NCBI GenBank assembly: GCA_025455205.1
Contig: JALOMZ010000032.1
Location: 1 to 9,675 of the forward strand
DNA: 9,675 nt
From: Chitinophagaceae bacterium
GTDB lineage: Bacteria > Bacteroidota > Bacteroidia > Chitinophagales > Chitinophagaceae
Direction: 5' to 3'
Under the pieces are notes generated by a model that saw only the letters and a program-made list of their open reading frames with translations, had not been told where the DNA came from and searched no databases. A program made the position numbers and the translations under genes. This document shows, piece by piece, positions 1 to 7,800 of the stretch (positions within the stretch are counted from its first letter, which is position 1; every line of letters starts with the position of its first letter).

Positions 1-252
1 TTGATGATGTGCTGATTAGCTAATTAGCTGATGTGCTAATGATGTTTGGGCAAATGGATAAGGGTTTGGGTGTTGTTGGGGAACCGGCCGGCATGGGTTG
101 CCCGTGTCCCACGGCGCAGCCTCCCACAAAACTGGTGCTAAATGAATGGGGCACCCCCTGGAATTTGGATTTTCACCCTTTGGAATTTCCACTACTCTTT
201 TCCTGCTCCTGCCAGTCCTTTTCCATCCGCCGCTTACATCCTTCTCCGTGGC
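1..252. other. non-coding upstream region
   Basis: No convincing gene lies here. Open frames exist on both strands, but their translations are low-complexity or Pro/Trp-rich and resemble no protein family. They also run into tadA in other frames. Apart from the octamer repeat at 6-45, the region holds only small inverted repeats: the self-complementary CCGGCCGG at 84-91 and a 5-bp stem CCGTG/CACGG at 102-114. No intrinsic terminator is visible. The promoter of tadA should lie here, but no clear TTTG/TAnnTTTG pair with proper spacing could be found. Confidence 0.6.
6..45. repeat. degenerate tandem octamer repeat
   Basis: Four consecutive 8-bp units are visible: GATGTGCT (6-13), GATTAGCT (14-21), AATTAGCT (22-29) and GATGTGCT (30-37). 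They are followed by a decayed unit beginning AATGATG (38-44). The consensus is RATKWGCT. The central units form a perfect 12-bp palindrome, AGCTAATTAGCT, at 18-29. The array may extend left of the window, since the first bases are also similar. It lies in non-coding DNA. Its function is unknown. Confidence 0.7.
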
Positions 253-729
253 ATGTTGTACCTTGGCCCGGTGGAGGTGCAATTCGACGATACCTATTTC
301 ATGCGGCGGGCATTGCAGGAAGCGCAGCTGGCCTGGGACAAGGACGAAATCCCCGTAGGCGCGGTGGTGGTGCAGCACAACAAGATCATTGGACGGGGCC
401 ACAACCTCACAGAAACCCTGCAAGATGTTACCGCCCATGCTGAAATGATTGCGTTGACCGCCGCCTTTAACCACCTGGGCGCCAAGTACCTGCCCGATGC
501 CACCCTGTATGTGACCCTGGAACCCTGCCATATGTGCGCGGGGGCCCTCTACTGGAGCAAGATCGGGCGCATTGTGTACGGGGCCGCCGATGAAAAGCAT
601 GGCTACCGACGTTTCTACGGCCAGGGGAATCCCTTTCATCCCAAAACGGAGCTGGTAACCGGCGTGCTGGCCGATGAAGGGGCCGCCCTTATGAAAACCT
701 TCTTCCAGAAAAAAAGAGCATTCAAATGA
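253..729 (+). CDS. tadA: tRNA-specific adenosine deaminase (TadA-like)
   Basis: This is a cytidine/deoxycytidylate deaminase-fold enzyme. The TadA group converts adenosine 34 of tRNA-Arg(ACG) to inosine in the cytoplasm, so one tRNA can read several arginine codons. Numbered from the ATG at 253 (158 residues), the zinc site is complete: H62-A-E64 gives the zinc ligand and the catalytic glutamate, and P91-C92-H-M-C95 gives the two cysteine ligands. The nearby IPVGAVVV and TAHAEM stretches and the length are typical of TadA. The start is uncertain. An in-frame ATG at 142 adds residues that look non-coding. The ATG at 301 loses the FDDTYF stretch that usually precedes the first helix. GTG at 271 or 277 would give the most typical N-terminus. 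The gene's stop overlaps the next start as ATGA. A guanine or cytosine deaminase is a less likely alternative. Confidence 0.9.
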   Translation: MLYLGPVEVQFDDTYFMRRALQEAQLAWDKDEIPVGAVVVQHNKIIGRGHNLTETLQDVTAHAEMIALTAAFNHLGAKYLPDATLYVTLEPCHMCAGALYWSKIGRIVYGAADEKHGYRRFYGQGNPFHPKTELVTGVLADEGAALMKTFFQKKRAFK

Positions 730-1934
730 GGTTACGCCTGCTGTTTCCCCTCTGCATTTTGCTGCAAACCATACCCTGCCTGGTCAACGCCCAGGAGGCC
801 AGTTTCAAAGTAATGATCAGCGCCAACCAGCTGCGGCCGGGCGATACGCTCCACATGGTGGCCCAATACGCCGTAGGCGACCGAAAGCTGCCACCCGCCA
901 CTTTTGTGCTGACCCTGCTGGGACCGCAAAACAAACTCTGGCAGATGCGCTGGCCCATGCTGGAAGGTATGAGTGAGGCCTCCATTGTATGGCCCGACAG
1001 CATCGCCGAAGGCCGCTACAACATGCTCTTTGCCGTGCAGCCCCGCTTCCTGAAATTCTATGGCCAGGTAATATATCCGGAAAGGCCCGGCACGCTCACC
1101 GCAAGATGGGGCAACATCTGGCCCCCGCAAACCCAGGAAATAAAACCCGATCCCTCCGGGCGCTTCGAGATAGAGCAGGTGTATTTTGAAGACAATGTGG
1201 AACTGGCCTTTCAGCACAGCAACAGCCGGGAGCCCGCCCCGCCCATGATCAAACTGGATGCCTGGCTCGACTCCAGTTACCAGCCTGCCGCCACCGGCGT
1301 GGCGCAGGTGGTGGTTACGCGCGATGATAAAGCGCCCCTGGTGCCCGATCGCCTGCGCAAGGATTCTGTTTTCGCCGGTGGCTTTGATATGATGGTGGCC
1401 GGCTATGCCAATCGCCGCCTTTACAATCAGCTGCAGCAGCTGGATACCCTGCAACAATACGACAGCCTGTATGTGCCATACATGTTCAGGACCCAACCCA
1501 GCCGCCTGCTGGCCTGCCTGCACGATTCGCTCCGGAACTTCAGCAGCAGCTATGAACTCCTCCAGCAGTACATCCCGGAAGCGGGCGTAACAGGCTGGTA
1601 TGGCATGGATGCGGCATACCAGCGGGTGGCACAGGAATCGCCGGCCCTGCAGCAACTGGCCAATGAAACCATGCTGCAGGCAGGCAAGAAATGGTACCGG
1701 ATCTATTACCAGGGCCGCTATGGCGACCCGGCCGTGCTCAGCCTGCCAGCCGGAGCCCTGGCCATGATCAAAATATTCGAGCCGCCCTTTTATAAGATCC
1801 CGAAAACCAGCCATGTCTTCGGAACCATTGCATTTTTTGAACGGCGCTACCCCCTGGGCAGCGAGTTCCCCTATTACCACAGATTCCGGGTGTGGGGCTA
1901 CACCCCTGAAGTGGTGACCCTGCCCCTCAACTAG
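726..1934 (+). CDS. exported protein of unknown function, MG2/Ig-like N-terminus
   Basis: I do not recognise this 402-residue protein. It starts with a clear type I signal peptide: a short Arg-rich start, a hydrophobic core, and a cut likely after VNA (residue 22), leaving an N-terminal glutamine. The cysteine at 18 is not in a lipobox, so it is probably not a lipoprotein. Residues about 24-125 look like a beta-sandwich of the alpha-2-macroglobulin MG2 type: a PGDTLH turn, then alternating strands, then 'EGRYNMLF' before the last strand. This type also occurs at the N-terminus of some Bacteroidota surface proteins. The rest (about 130-402) is rich in Tyr, Gln and Pro and has no motif I can name. 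The start ATG overlaps the tadA stop by 4 bp, so translation is probably coupled even though the products act in different compartments. No terminator follows. Confidence 0.8.
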   Translation: MRLRLLFPLCILLQTIPCLVNAQEASFKVMISANQLRPGDTLHMVAQYAVGDRKLPPATFVLTLLGPQNKLWQMRWPMLEGMSEASIVWPDSIAEGRYNMLFAVQPRFLKFYGQVIYPERPGTLTARWGNIWPPQTQEIKPDPSGRFEIEQVYFEDNVELAFQHSNSREPAPPMIKLDAWLDSSYQPAATGVAQVVVTRDDKAPLVPDRLRKDSVFAGGFDMMVAGYANRRLYNQLQQLDTLQQYDSLYVPYMFRTQPSRLLACLHDSLRNFSSSYELLQQYIPEAGVTGWYGMDAAYQRVAQESPALQQLANETMLQAGKKWYRIYYQGRYGDPAVLSLPAGALAMIKIFEPPFYKIPKTSHVFGTIAFFERRYPLGSEFPYYHRFRVWGYTPEVVTLPLN

Positions 1935-1972
1935 GTGGCGGGCCGTCACTATTCCTGATTTCGCAAGGTTGC

Positions 1973-1994
1973 CAACTTTGCATGTGTAACTTTG
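1973..1994 (+). promoter_or_regulatory. probable sodA promoter with repeated AACTTTG element
   Basis: TAACTTTG at 1987-1994 matches the Bacteroidota -7 consensus TAnnTTTG exactly. A near copy, CAACTTTG, lies at 1973-1980, exactly 14 bp upstream. No TTG/TTTG at the usual -33 distance is present, so the upstream half of the promoter is weak or missing. Transcription would start roughly 5-10 bp after the element. That leaves a short A-rich leader before the ATG at 2041, with no Shine-Dalgarno site, as is common in this phylum. Confidence 0.5.
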
Positions 1995-2040
1995 TTGTTT
2001 CTGGAGAATTATTCTTTCAAACAATAAAAAGCAAATAGCT

Positions 2041-2649
2041 ATGGCATTTACACTCGATCCGCTGCCCTATGCATCCAATGCACTGGAGCCCTATTTCGAC
2101 CAGATGACGATGGAGATCCATCATGGCAAACACCACCAGGCATATGTAACCAACCTCAACAACGCCATTGCCGGCACTGCCCACGAAGGCAAAAGCCTGG
2201 AAGAACTTGTAGCCAACGCCGGCGCCATCAGCACCCCCGTGCGTAACAATGGCGGTGGCCACTGGAACCATACCTTCTTTTGGAACCAGCTGAAGGTGAA
2301 CAATGGCGCCGTACCTGCCGGCAAGCTGGCTGCGGCCATCGAAGCCGACCTGGGTGGCCTCGACAAGTTCAAGGAGGAATTCAAGAAGGCCGCCATTGGC
2401 CGCTTCGGCAGTGGCTGGGCCTGGCTGGGTGTGAAAGATGGCAAGCTCTGCATCTGCTCCACCCCCAACCAGGACAACCCGCTCATGGATATCGCCGAAT
2501 GCAAGTGCGCCCCCATCCTGGGACTCGATGTTTGGGAACATGCCTACTACCTCAAGTACCAAAACCGCCGTCCTGATTTCATCGACGCTTTCTGGAATGT
2601 GGTGAACTGGGATGTAGTGGCCGAACGCTACGAAAAAGCCATCGGATAA
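2041..2649 (+). CDS. sodA: superoxide dismutase, Fe/Mn family, Mn-type signature
   Basis: This cytoplasmic metalloenzyme converts superoxide to oxygen and hydrogen peroxide. The 202-residue length is normal, and there is no signal peptide. The four metal ligands are all present: His27 in the EIHHGKHH stretch, His77 in WNHTFFW, and Asp163 and His167 in DVWEHAYY. The outer-sphere pattern points to manganese. Gly73 sits where FeSOD has its active-site Gln, and Gln144 in the TPNQDNPLM stretch supplies that Gln from the C-terminal domain, as in MnSOD. A cambialistic enzyme cannot be excluded. Oddly, two Cys-x-Cys pairs occur, at 137/139 and 154/156. The gene appears to be its own transcription unit, with a promoter at 1973-1994 and a terminator at 2676-2705. 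The start is secure because the [10 protein letters not shown] beginning is family-typical. Confidence 0.97.
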   Translation: MAFTLDPLPYASNALEPYFDQMTMEIHHGKHHQAYVTNLNNAIAGTAHEGKSLEELVANAGAISTPVRNNGGGHWNHTFFWNQLKVNNGAVPAGKLAAAIEADLGGLDKFKEEFKKAAIGRFGSGWAWLGVKDGKLCICSTPNQDNPLMDIAECKCAPILGLDVWEHAYYLKYQNRRPDFIDAFWNVVNWDVVAERYEKAIG

Positions 2650-2675
2650 GCGCCTTGCGCCATTCCTTATTACTG

Positions 2676-2705
2676 AAAAAGCCGGGAATCATCCCGGCTT
2701 TTTTT
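2676..2705 (+). terminator. intrinsic terminator after sodA
   Basis: A perfect 7-bp stem, GCCGGGA (2681-2687) and TCCCGGC (2692-2698), closes on a 4-nt ATCA loop. It is preceded by five A (2676-2680) and followed by seven T (2699-2705). The A and T runs can extend the pairing, so it may also stop transcription coming from the opposite strand. It separates the sodA unit from the caspase operon. Confidence 0.92.
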
Positions 2706-2728
2706 GCATTTTAACAACCGGCTGCCCA

Positions 2729-2751
2729 GGATACCCAGTAGCGGGTATGCC
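2729..2751 (+). other. hairpin in leader region of caspase operon
   Basis: ATACCC (2731-2736) pairs with GGGTAT (2743-2748) around a 6-nt AGTAGC loop. GG at 2729-2730 can add two pairs with CC at 2750-2751 if G2749 is bulged. There is no T-run after it, so it is not a terminator. It lies upstream of the possible -7 element at 2770, so it would be an operator-like inverted repeat unless transcription starts further upstream. Confidence 0.35.
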
Positions 2752-2769
2752 GGAGGCCCATACGATTAC

Positions 2770-2777
2770 TAACTTTC
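2770..2777 (+). promoter_or_regulatory. possible -7 promoter element of caspase operon
   Basis: TAACTTTC matches the Bacteroidota TAnnTTTG element at all but the last base. No good TTG partner was found 17-23 bp upstream. It lies 96 bp before the preferred ATG at 2866. It is offered because a promoter is expected between the sodA terminator and the caspase gene, and nothing better is visible. Confidence 0.3.
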
Positions 2778-2865
2778 CCGTACCTTAAAATGCCCAAATG
2801 CCGGGTTAAACATTCATATGCATAGTAAATGGAATGTGATAAAATGGCAGGGGCACCCACAACCG

Positions 2866-4824
2866 ATGAGAAGATGTTTCCTGCCATCCGGCCTGTTACT
2901 CCTGATGCTGGCCATCGGCCTTTGCAGCCTGGGCCAAACCAAGCGCGCCCTGCTGATCGGCGTTTCACAATACAGCGATCCGCGGTGGAAATCCCTCAGC
3001 TCTGACAATGATATCCGGTACCTGCGAGATGCCCTGCAGCTGCAGCGTTTCCAGCCAGCCCATATCATGATGCTTACGGATGCACAGGCTACGCATGCCG
3101 GCATCCGCCAGGCTTTTGAACAACTCACCAAAACGGTGAAGGCCGGCGACATCGTGTATATCCATTTCTCCGGTCATGGCCAGCAGATAGAAGACGACAA
3201 GGAACTGCAGGATGAAGCCGACGGGTACGATGAAGCCCTGGTGCCCTACGATGCCCGGGGCCGGTATGATCCGGTGAAATACCAGGGGCAACTGCATTTC
3301 CGCGACGACCTGCTGGGGAAATACCTGGAGTCACTCCGGAAAACCCTGGGAGCCCAGGGCAGCCTGCTGGTGGTGATCGATGCCTGCCACTCCGGCACTG
3401 CCACCCGCAGCAGCCAGTTTGCCATTGTGCGGGGCGACCCCACCCCCTTTGCCAACCCGGAATATGTGCCCCGCCTGAAAGCCGAGCTGGGGCGCAGCAA
3501 CCAGGCAGAAGGTTTCATGAGCAGCCAGCCCCTGGCCACCTCCAATATGGTGGTGTTCAGCGCCAGCAGCCCCAACCAGGTAAACTACGAAACGCATGAT
3601 GCCGCCGGTAAAGGCGTGGGCTCCCTCAGCTATGCCCTGGCGCGGGCCCTGCAGCGCATGGATGCCAATACCACGTATGGCGATTTGTTCCGCCAGGTAA
3701 AATCCATGATCCAGGCCGACTACCCGCAGCAGCTGCCCATGATGGAGGGCGACGACCGCCAACAGGTGTTCGGCGGACAGTACCTGCCCCGCAGCGAACA
3801 ACAGGTGGTAGACCACTGGACCAGCGACACCAGCTTTGTGGTGAACATGGGACAGCTGCAGGGTATCTATCCCGGCACCGTGCTCAAGCTTCAGCATCCC
3901 GCCACCCGCGCCACCCTGGGCAGTGCCCGGGTGGTGGAGAGTGACCCCGTTAACTGCACAGCGGTGCCAACCCAAAAGCTCGACAAAAGCCAACCCTATG
4001 CCGTGGTGGTGGAAAGCTATGGCACACCACCCGTACAGCTTGGGCTGAAAGTGGTGCCTGCCGAAGGTGTGGACCGCGGCATGACCACCTCCCTGGAACA
4101 ATGGGCGCAGCAGTTGCCCGGTGTGTCGCTTAGCGCGCCCCCCGATCTGATGCTGGCAATATCCAAAGATGGCAGCCAGACCCGCCTGGAACTGGTGGAA
4201 GCCGGCGATGCAGTACGCTGGCAGGGTATTTTTGCATCCGGACAGGTGCCCGATGAAGCCGGCACCAAAGCCATCCAGGCAGCCTTACAAGCCTATGCCC
4301 GCACCCGCTTCCTGCGCAGCCTGCCCGATGGAGGCCCGCTGAGCGGCAAGATCGAACTGCGCATAGAAGCCGAGGCCGGCCGCGACGCCTCCGCAGAATG
4401 GAAACTCAATCGGGGCAGCCTGTACAAATTCATCATCGTCAACAATAGCGACACCCGCGTTTATTTCAACCTGCTCAATATTCTGCCCACCAACCAAACC
4501 CATGTGCTGCTGCCCCAGCCTGGCGACATGCCCCAGGACTACTCCATTGGTGCCGGTCAATCCTTTGAGATTCCCGAAATCATGGTGGATACGGATGCTG
4601 CTGCCGGCAAAGAATGGCTGAAAGTGGTGTGCTCCGCGCGGCCCCTCGACCTCCGGCCCGTTTTCGATACAGGCGGATCGGAAACCCGCACCCGCAGCGT
4701 GGGCGGCGATTTCGAACAATGGCTCAACGAAAGCCTCGATAAAACCAACAGCACCCGCACACGCAGCGCCGGCGCACAGGCCGTAACCGTGGTCAGCACC
4801 GGCTTCACCGTCATGGCCCAATAG
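2866..4824 (+). CDS. exported metacaspase-like peptidase (C14) with DUF4384-like C-terminus
   Basis: This is a caspase-fold cysteine peptidase (clan CD, family C14). Numbering is from the ATG at 2866 (652 residues). The alternative ATG at 2818 adds 16 residues that would bury the signal peptide inside a long N-terminus. Residues 1-24 form a type I signal peptide, with the cut probably after SLG and before Gln. The caspase domain spans about 26-304. His104 in FSGHGQQ and Cys174 in DACHSG form the intact dyad. Asp172 sits where metacaspases bind Arg/Lys in the S1 pocket. The acidic DEADGYDEALVPYD stretch from 116 is typical of bacterial and type I metacaspases. A small beta-type module follows (about 322-385). 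Residues about 514-594 resemble DUF4384, a region often found on bacterial caspases. The tail has two TRTRS[V/A]G copies. It is the first gene of an operon with the TPR-CHAT gene 31 bp downstream. Its substrate is unknown. Confidence 0.92.
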   Translation: MRRCFLPSGLLLLMLAIGLCSLGQTKRALLIGVSQYSDPRWKSLSSDNDIRYLRDALQLQRFQPAHIMMLTDAQATHAGIRQAFEQLTKTVKAGDIVYIHFSGHGQQIEDDKELQDEADGYDEALVPYDARGRYDPVKYQGQLHFRDDLLGKYLESLRKTLGAQGSLLVVIDACHSGTATRSSQFAIVRGDPTPFANPEYVPRLKAELGRSNQAEGFMSSQPLATSNMVVFSASSPNQVNYETHDAAGKGVGSLSYALARALQRMDANTTYGDLFRQVKSMIQADYPQQLPMMEGDDRQQVFGGQYLPRSEQQVVDHWTSDTSFVVNMGQLQGIYPGTVLKLQHPATRATLGSARVVESDPVNCTAVPTQKLDKSQPYAVVVESYGTPPVQLGLKVVPAEGVDRGMTTSLEQWAQQLPGVSLSAPPDLMLAISKDGSQTRLELVEAGDAVRWQGIFASGQVPDEAGTKAIQAALQAYARTRFLRSLPDGGPLSGKIELRIEAEAGRDASAEWKLNRGSLYKFIIVNNSDTRVYFNLLNILPTNQTHVLLPQPGDMPQDYSIGAGQSFEIPEIMVDTDAAAGKEWLKVVCSARPLDLRPVFDTGGSETRTRSVGGDFEQWLNESLDKTNSTRTRSAGAQAVTVVSTGFTVMAQ

Positions 4825-4855
4825 ACAATTTGCCCGTAAAACAACCCATGGCATC

Positions 4856-7800
4856 ATGAAGAAGAATGGCCACAGGCTAGGCTGGATGCTGACCCTGCTG
4901 CTGCTGGCAGGCCTGCAGGGCTTTGCCCAGCTGCAGACACGCACGGTACATGCAATGATTGATTCCATCATTGTTCGCAACGACAGCGTTATGCTGCTGC
5001 TCGATGCCGGAACAGAGGCCGGGCTGAGCGCCGATGCCAAAGGCAAGGTACTGGCCCGGCACAACAAGGCGTTCGATAGCCAGGACTACACAGAACTGGG
5101 CTTTGGCAAAATTGTTGGCCTCAACCGCCAGCGGGCACTGCTGTTGCTGCAGGGCAAGGCAAGCTCCGGACAGCGCAGCATCCAAAAAATGGACCTGGTA
5201 CGTTTCAGCTATCGTCCCGCCACCGCCGGCCGCCTGTTCACCGAACTGGCAGCGCGGGCCATCTACTTCGACGATATCTACCGCGATCCGATGTACGAAC
5301 TCAACCAGGTGATCAGCCAGGGCAACCAGTTTCCGGAAGACTCCCTGCTGCAGGCCATGGTAGACCAGGTGAAGGAGACAGTCACATTTGTGAAGCCCAC
5401 CCTTGAACCGGGCAACTCCCTGCTGGTGCCGCTCACCATGGGCAGGTACAAGGGAAAAACGGTGATAGAAGTGATGGAACAAACCACCCTGCAGGATGTG
5501 ATCACCTTCCTGCAGTTTGTACTCAGCTACCCCGGCAAATACATGGGTTACCATTACAAGTTCAACGAAACCTTTGCCACCTGGGTACTGAATAATGCAC
5601 CCGGTGGCTCGCTGGAACTGTACACGCGGCGGCAGGAACTGCTGGGTAATGCATCGGCCCTGCAGCAATGGTACCAGACAAATGCAGCCACTATCCGGAA
5701 AGAAAAACTGTGCGACCTGTATTTTGATGAAGTCATTGCCTTCAATGAAGAAAGGAAGTACGACAGCGCCCTGCTCCGCATTCGGGAAGGCCTCGAGGTA
5801 GCCACCGCCACCCAGGATACCGCCGGCCATTCCACCATGTGGCAGGCCTGGGCCCAATGGTACCAGGACAATGAGCAGTATGCCGAAACCATCCGCTGCA
5901 CCGACAGCATGATTCGCTATGCCCGGCTGGCAGGCAACGCATCCGAGCTTGCAGCGGCTTATTTCAAAAAGGCCTTCTGCCAGTACAAGATTGCGGCCTA
6001 TGATTCCAGCCATCATACCCTGGCCCTGGCCGAACAGGCCCTGCTGCAAAATGCCCAAAAGCTCAAAGGCAACGACTCCCTCAACCTGTGGCGCAAGCGC
6101 CATGAATATGCGGGCTGGTCGTACTACGCCGCCGGCAGCTACCAGGAAGCCATCCGGAGCCTCTACACAGGCATAGCCCTGAACCGGAAAATGCTCACCG
6201 AAAGCGCCACCGAAAATATCGCTTCCGACTACTGGTACCTTGGCCGCATCTACAAGGCCCAGGGCTTCTACGAAAAATCATTGCAGGCTTTCGACAGTGC
6301 CCGCCTGCTGTACCGCAGCCTGGGCGATGAATACAACTTTGCCTTCACGGAGAATGACATCGGCAGCGTATACTACAAGCGGGGCGATTACAGCCGCAGC
6401 AAGGCATATCACGAGCGCGCCTACAACACCCTGGTGCGCATGGAGAAATGGGACAATGCCGGCTATGCCAAGTCGATGCTGGGCAGCAACCTGGAAATGG
6501 AAAACGATATCCCGGGCGCCATCGCTTCCCACCAGGAAGCCATTGTGCTGCGCAATAAGGCAGGCAACCGCGAAGGGCAGGCCTTCTCCTGGACCCGCCT
6601 GGGCAAGCTGTTCGAACGCACCGGACAGAAGCAGGAAGCGCTGCATGCTTATGACAGTGCGGCATTTTACTATGCGGCCATTGGCGACCGCGCCGAGCAG
6701 GCACAAAACCTGCTGAACAACGGCAAAGTGTATGAAAACGACAAGGACTTCCGCAAGGCCCGCAGCTACTACGATTCTGCTGCCACCATCCTGAAAGCGC
6801 TGGGCAGCAGGAGCGGCTACGTAGACGCGCTCAGCAAGCTGGGATCCGTTACCTGGGAGCTCGACCCCGAAGCCTCTGCCCGATACTATGCCGAGTGCCT
6901 GAACGAGTCACGCGGCATCAACGACCAGGTGAACGAACTCTACAGCATGGTCAACCTGGGTGCCCTGGCCGGCCGCAAGAACCGGTTTGACAGTGCACAG
7001 TACTGGATATCCCAAGCCTTGCCCCTGGCCACCGCCACCAAAGACCCGGCCATGGTGGCCTACTGCTACGCCCGCATGGGCGGGCTGGCGGAAAACAGAC
7101 TGCAGTCGGCTGAAGCATTCGACCTATACCGCAAAGCCGCCGCCACCTACGATACTCTCGACAAAGCCCGCTACTTCTCCACCCAGCTCCGCATCAGCAG
7201 CCTCTTTGTTTCCACCGGCAAGCTGGACAGCGCCGCCCATATCAACCGACGGGTGATTCAGGAAGCTTCCAAACTGGGATACAAGCTCGAACTGGGCGAT
7301 GCCCTTATCCAGCAGGCCTTCCAGTACACCCTGCGGGCCCAATACCAGGAAGGACTGGCCCTGGCCGACAGCGCCGGACGCGTGTATGCCGGCAGCGGCA
7401 ACCGCATGAGCCAGGCCTCTGTGTATGCCACCAAGGCCCTGCAATACATGGGCCTGGGCCGTTACGCCGAATGCTTCCGACACTTTGAGATGGCCGACAG
7501 CCTCTATGCCCTCGAAAAAAACGATTGGGAACGCTCCACCATTGCCAACAACACCGGCGTGGCCCATACCTACCAGGGCGCCTACCGCAAAGCCATTACG
7601 AGCTTCCAGCAATCACTGGACCTGCGGCCTTCCAGCCAGGACGACGAAAGTGCCATCCGCGCCAAAGCCAACATGGCCGAATGCTATGTATACCTCAAAC
7701 AATACGATACGGCCCTGCAAATCATCCCGGCCTTGTATGACCGCGCCAAACAACAACAGTTTCAGCGCCTCAGCACCAGCATGGCCCTGCTGATGACCCG

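Noticed and set aside
1..45. Octamer array as a CRISPR or attachment site
   Set aside because: The units are contiguous with no spacers, and no integrase or mobile gene lies nearby.
102..114. Small CCGTG/CACGG hairpin as a terminator
   Set aside because: The stem is only 5 bp and no T-run follows.
142..252. N-terminal extension of tadA from the ATG at 142
   Set aside because: The 37 extra residues are Pro/Phe/Trp-rich and not TadA-like, and the family normally begins just before the FDDTYF stretch.
259..266. TACCTTGG as a tadA -7 promoter element
   Set aside because: It has one mismatch, lacks a TTG partner, and would place the transcription start almost on or after the likely start codons.
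33..443. Open frame on the + strand before and across the start of tadA
   Set aside because: Its product is low-complexity and Pro/Gly/Trp-rich, resembles no family and overlaps the conserved tadA frame.
732..2024. Long antisense open frame opposite the MG2-like gene
   Set aside because: It mirrors the codon bias of the sense gene, and its translation is His/Gly/Gln-rich with no motif. The sense frame has a signal peptide and coupled start.
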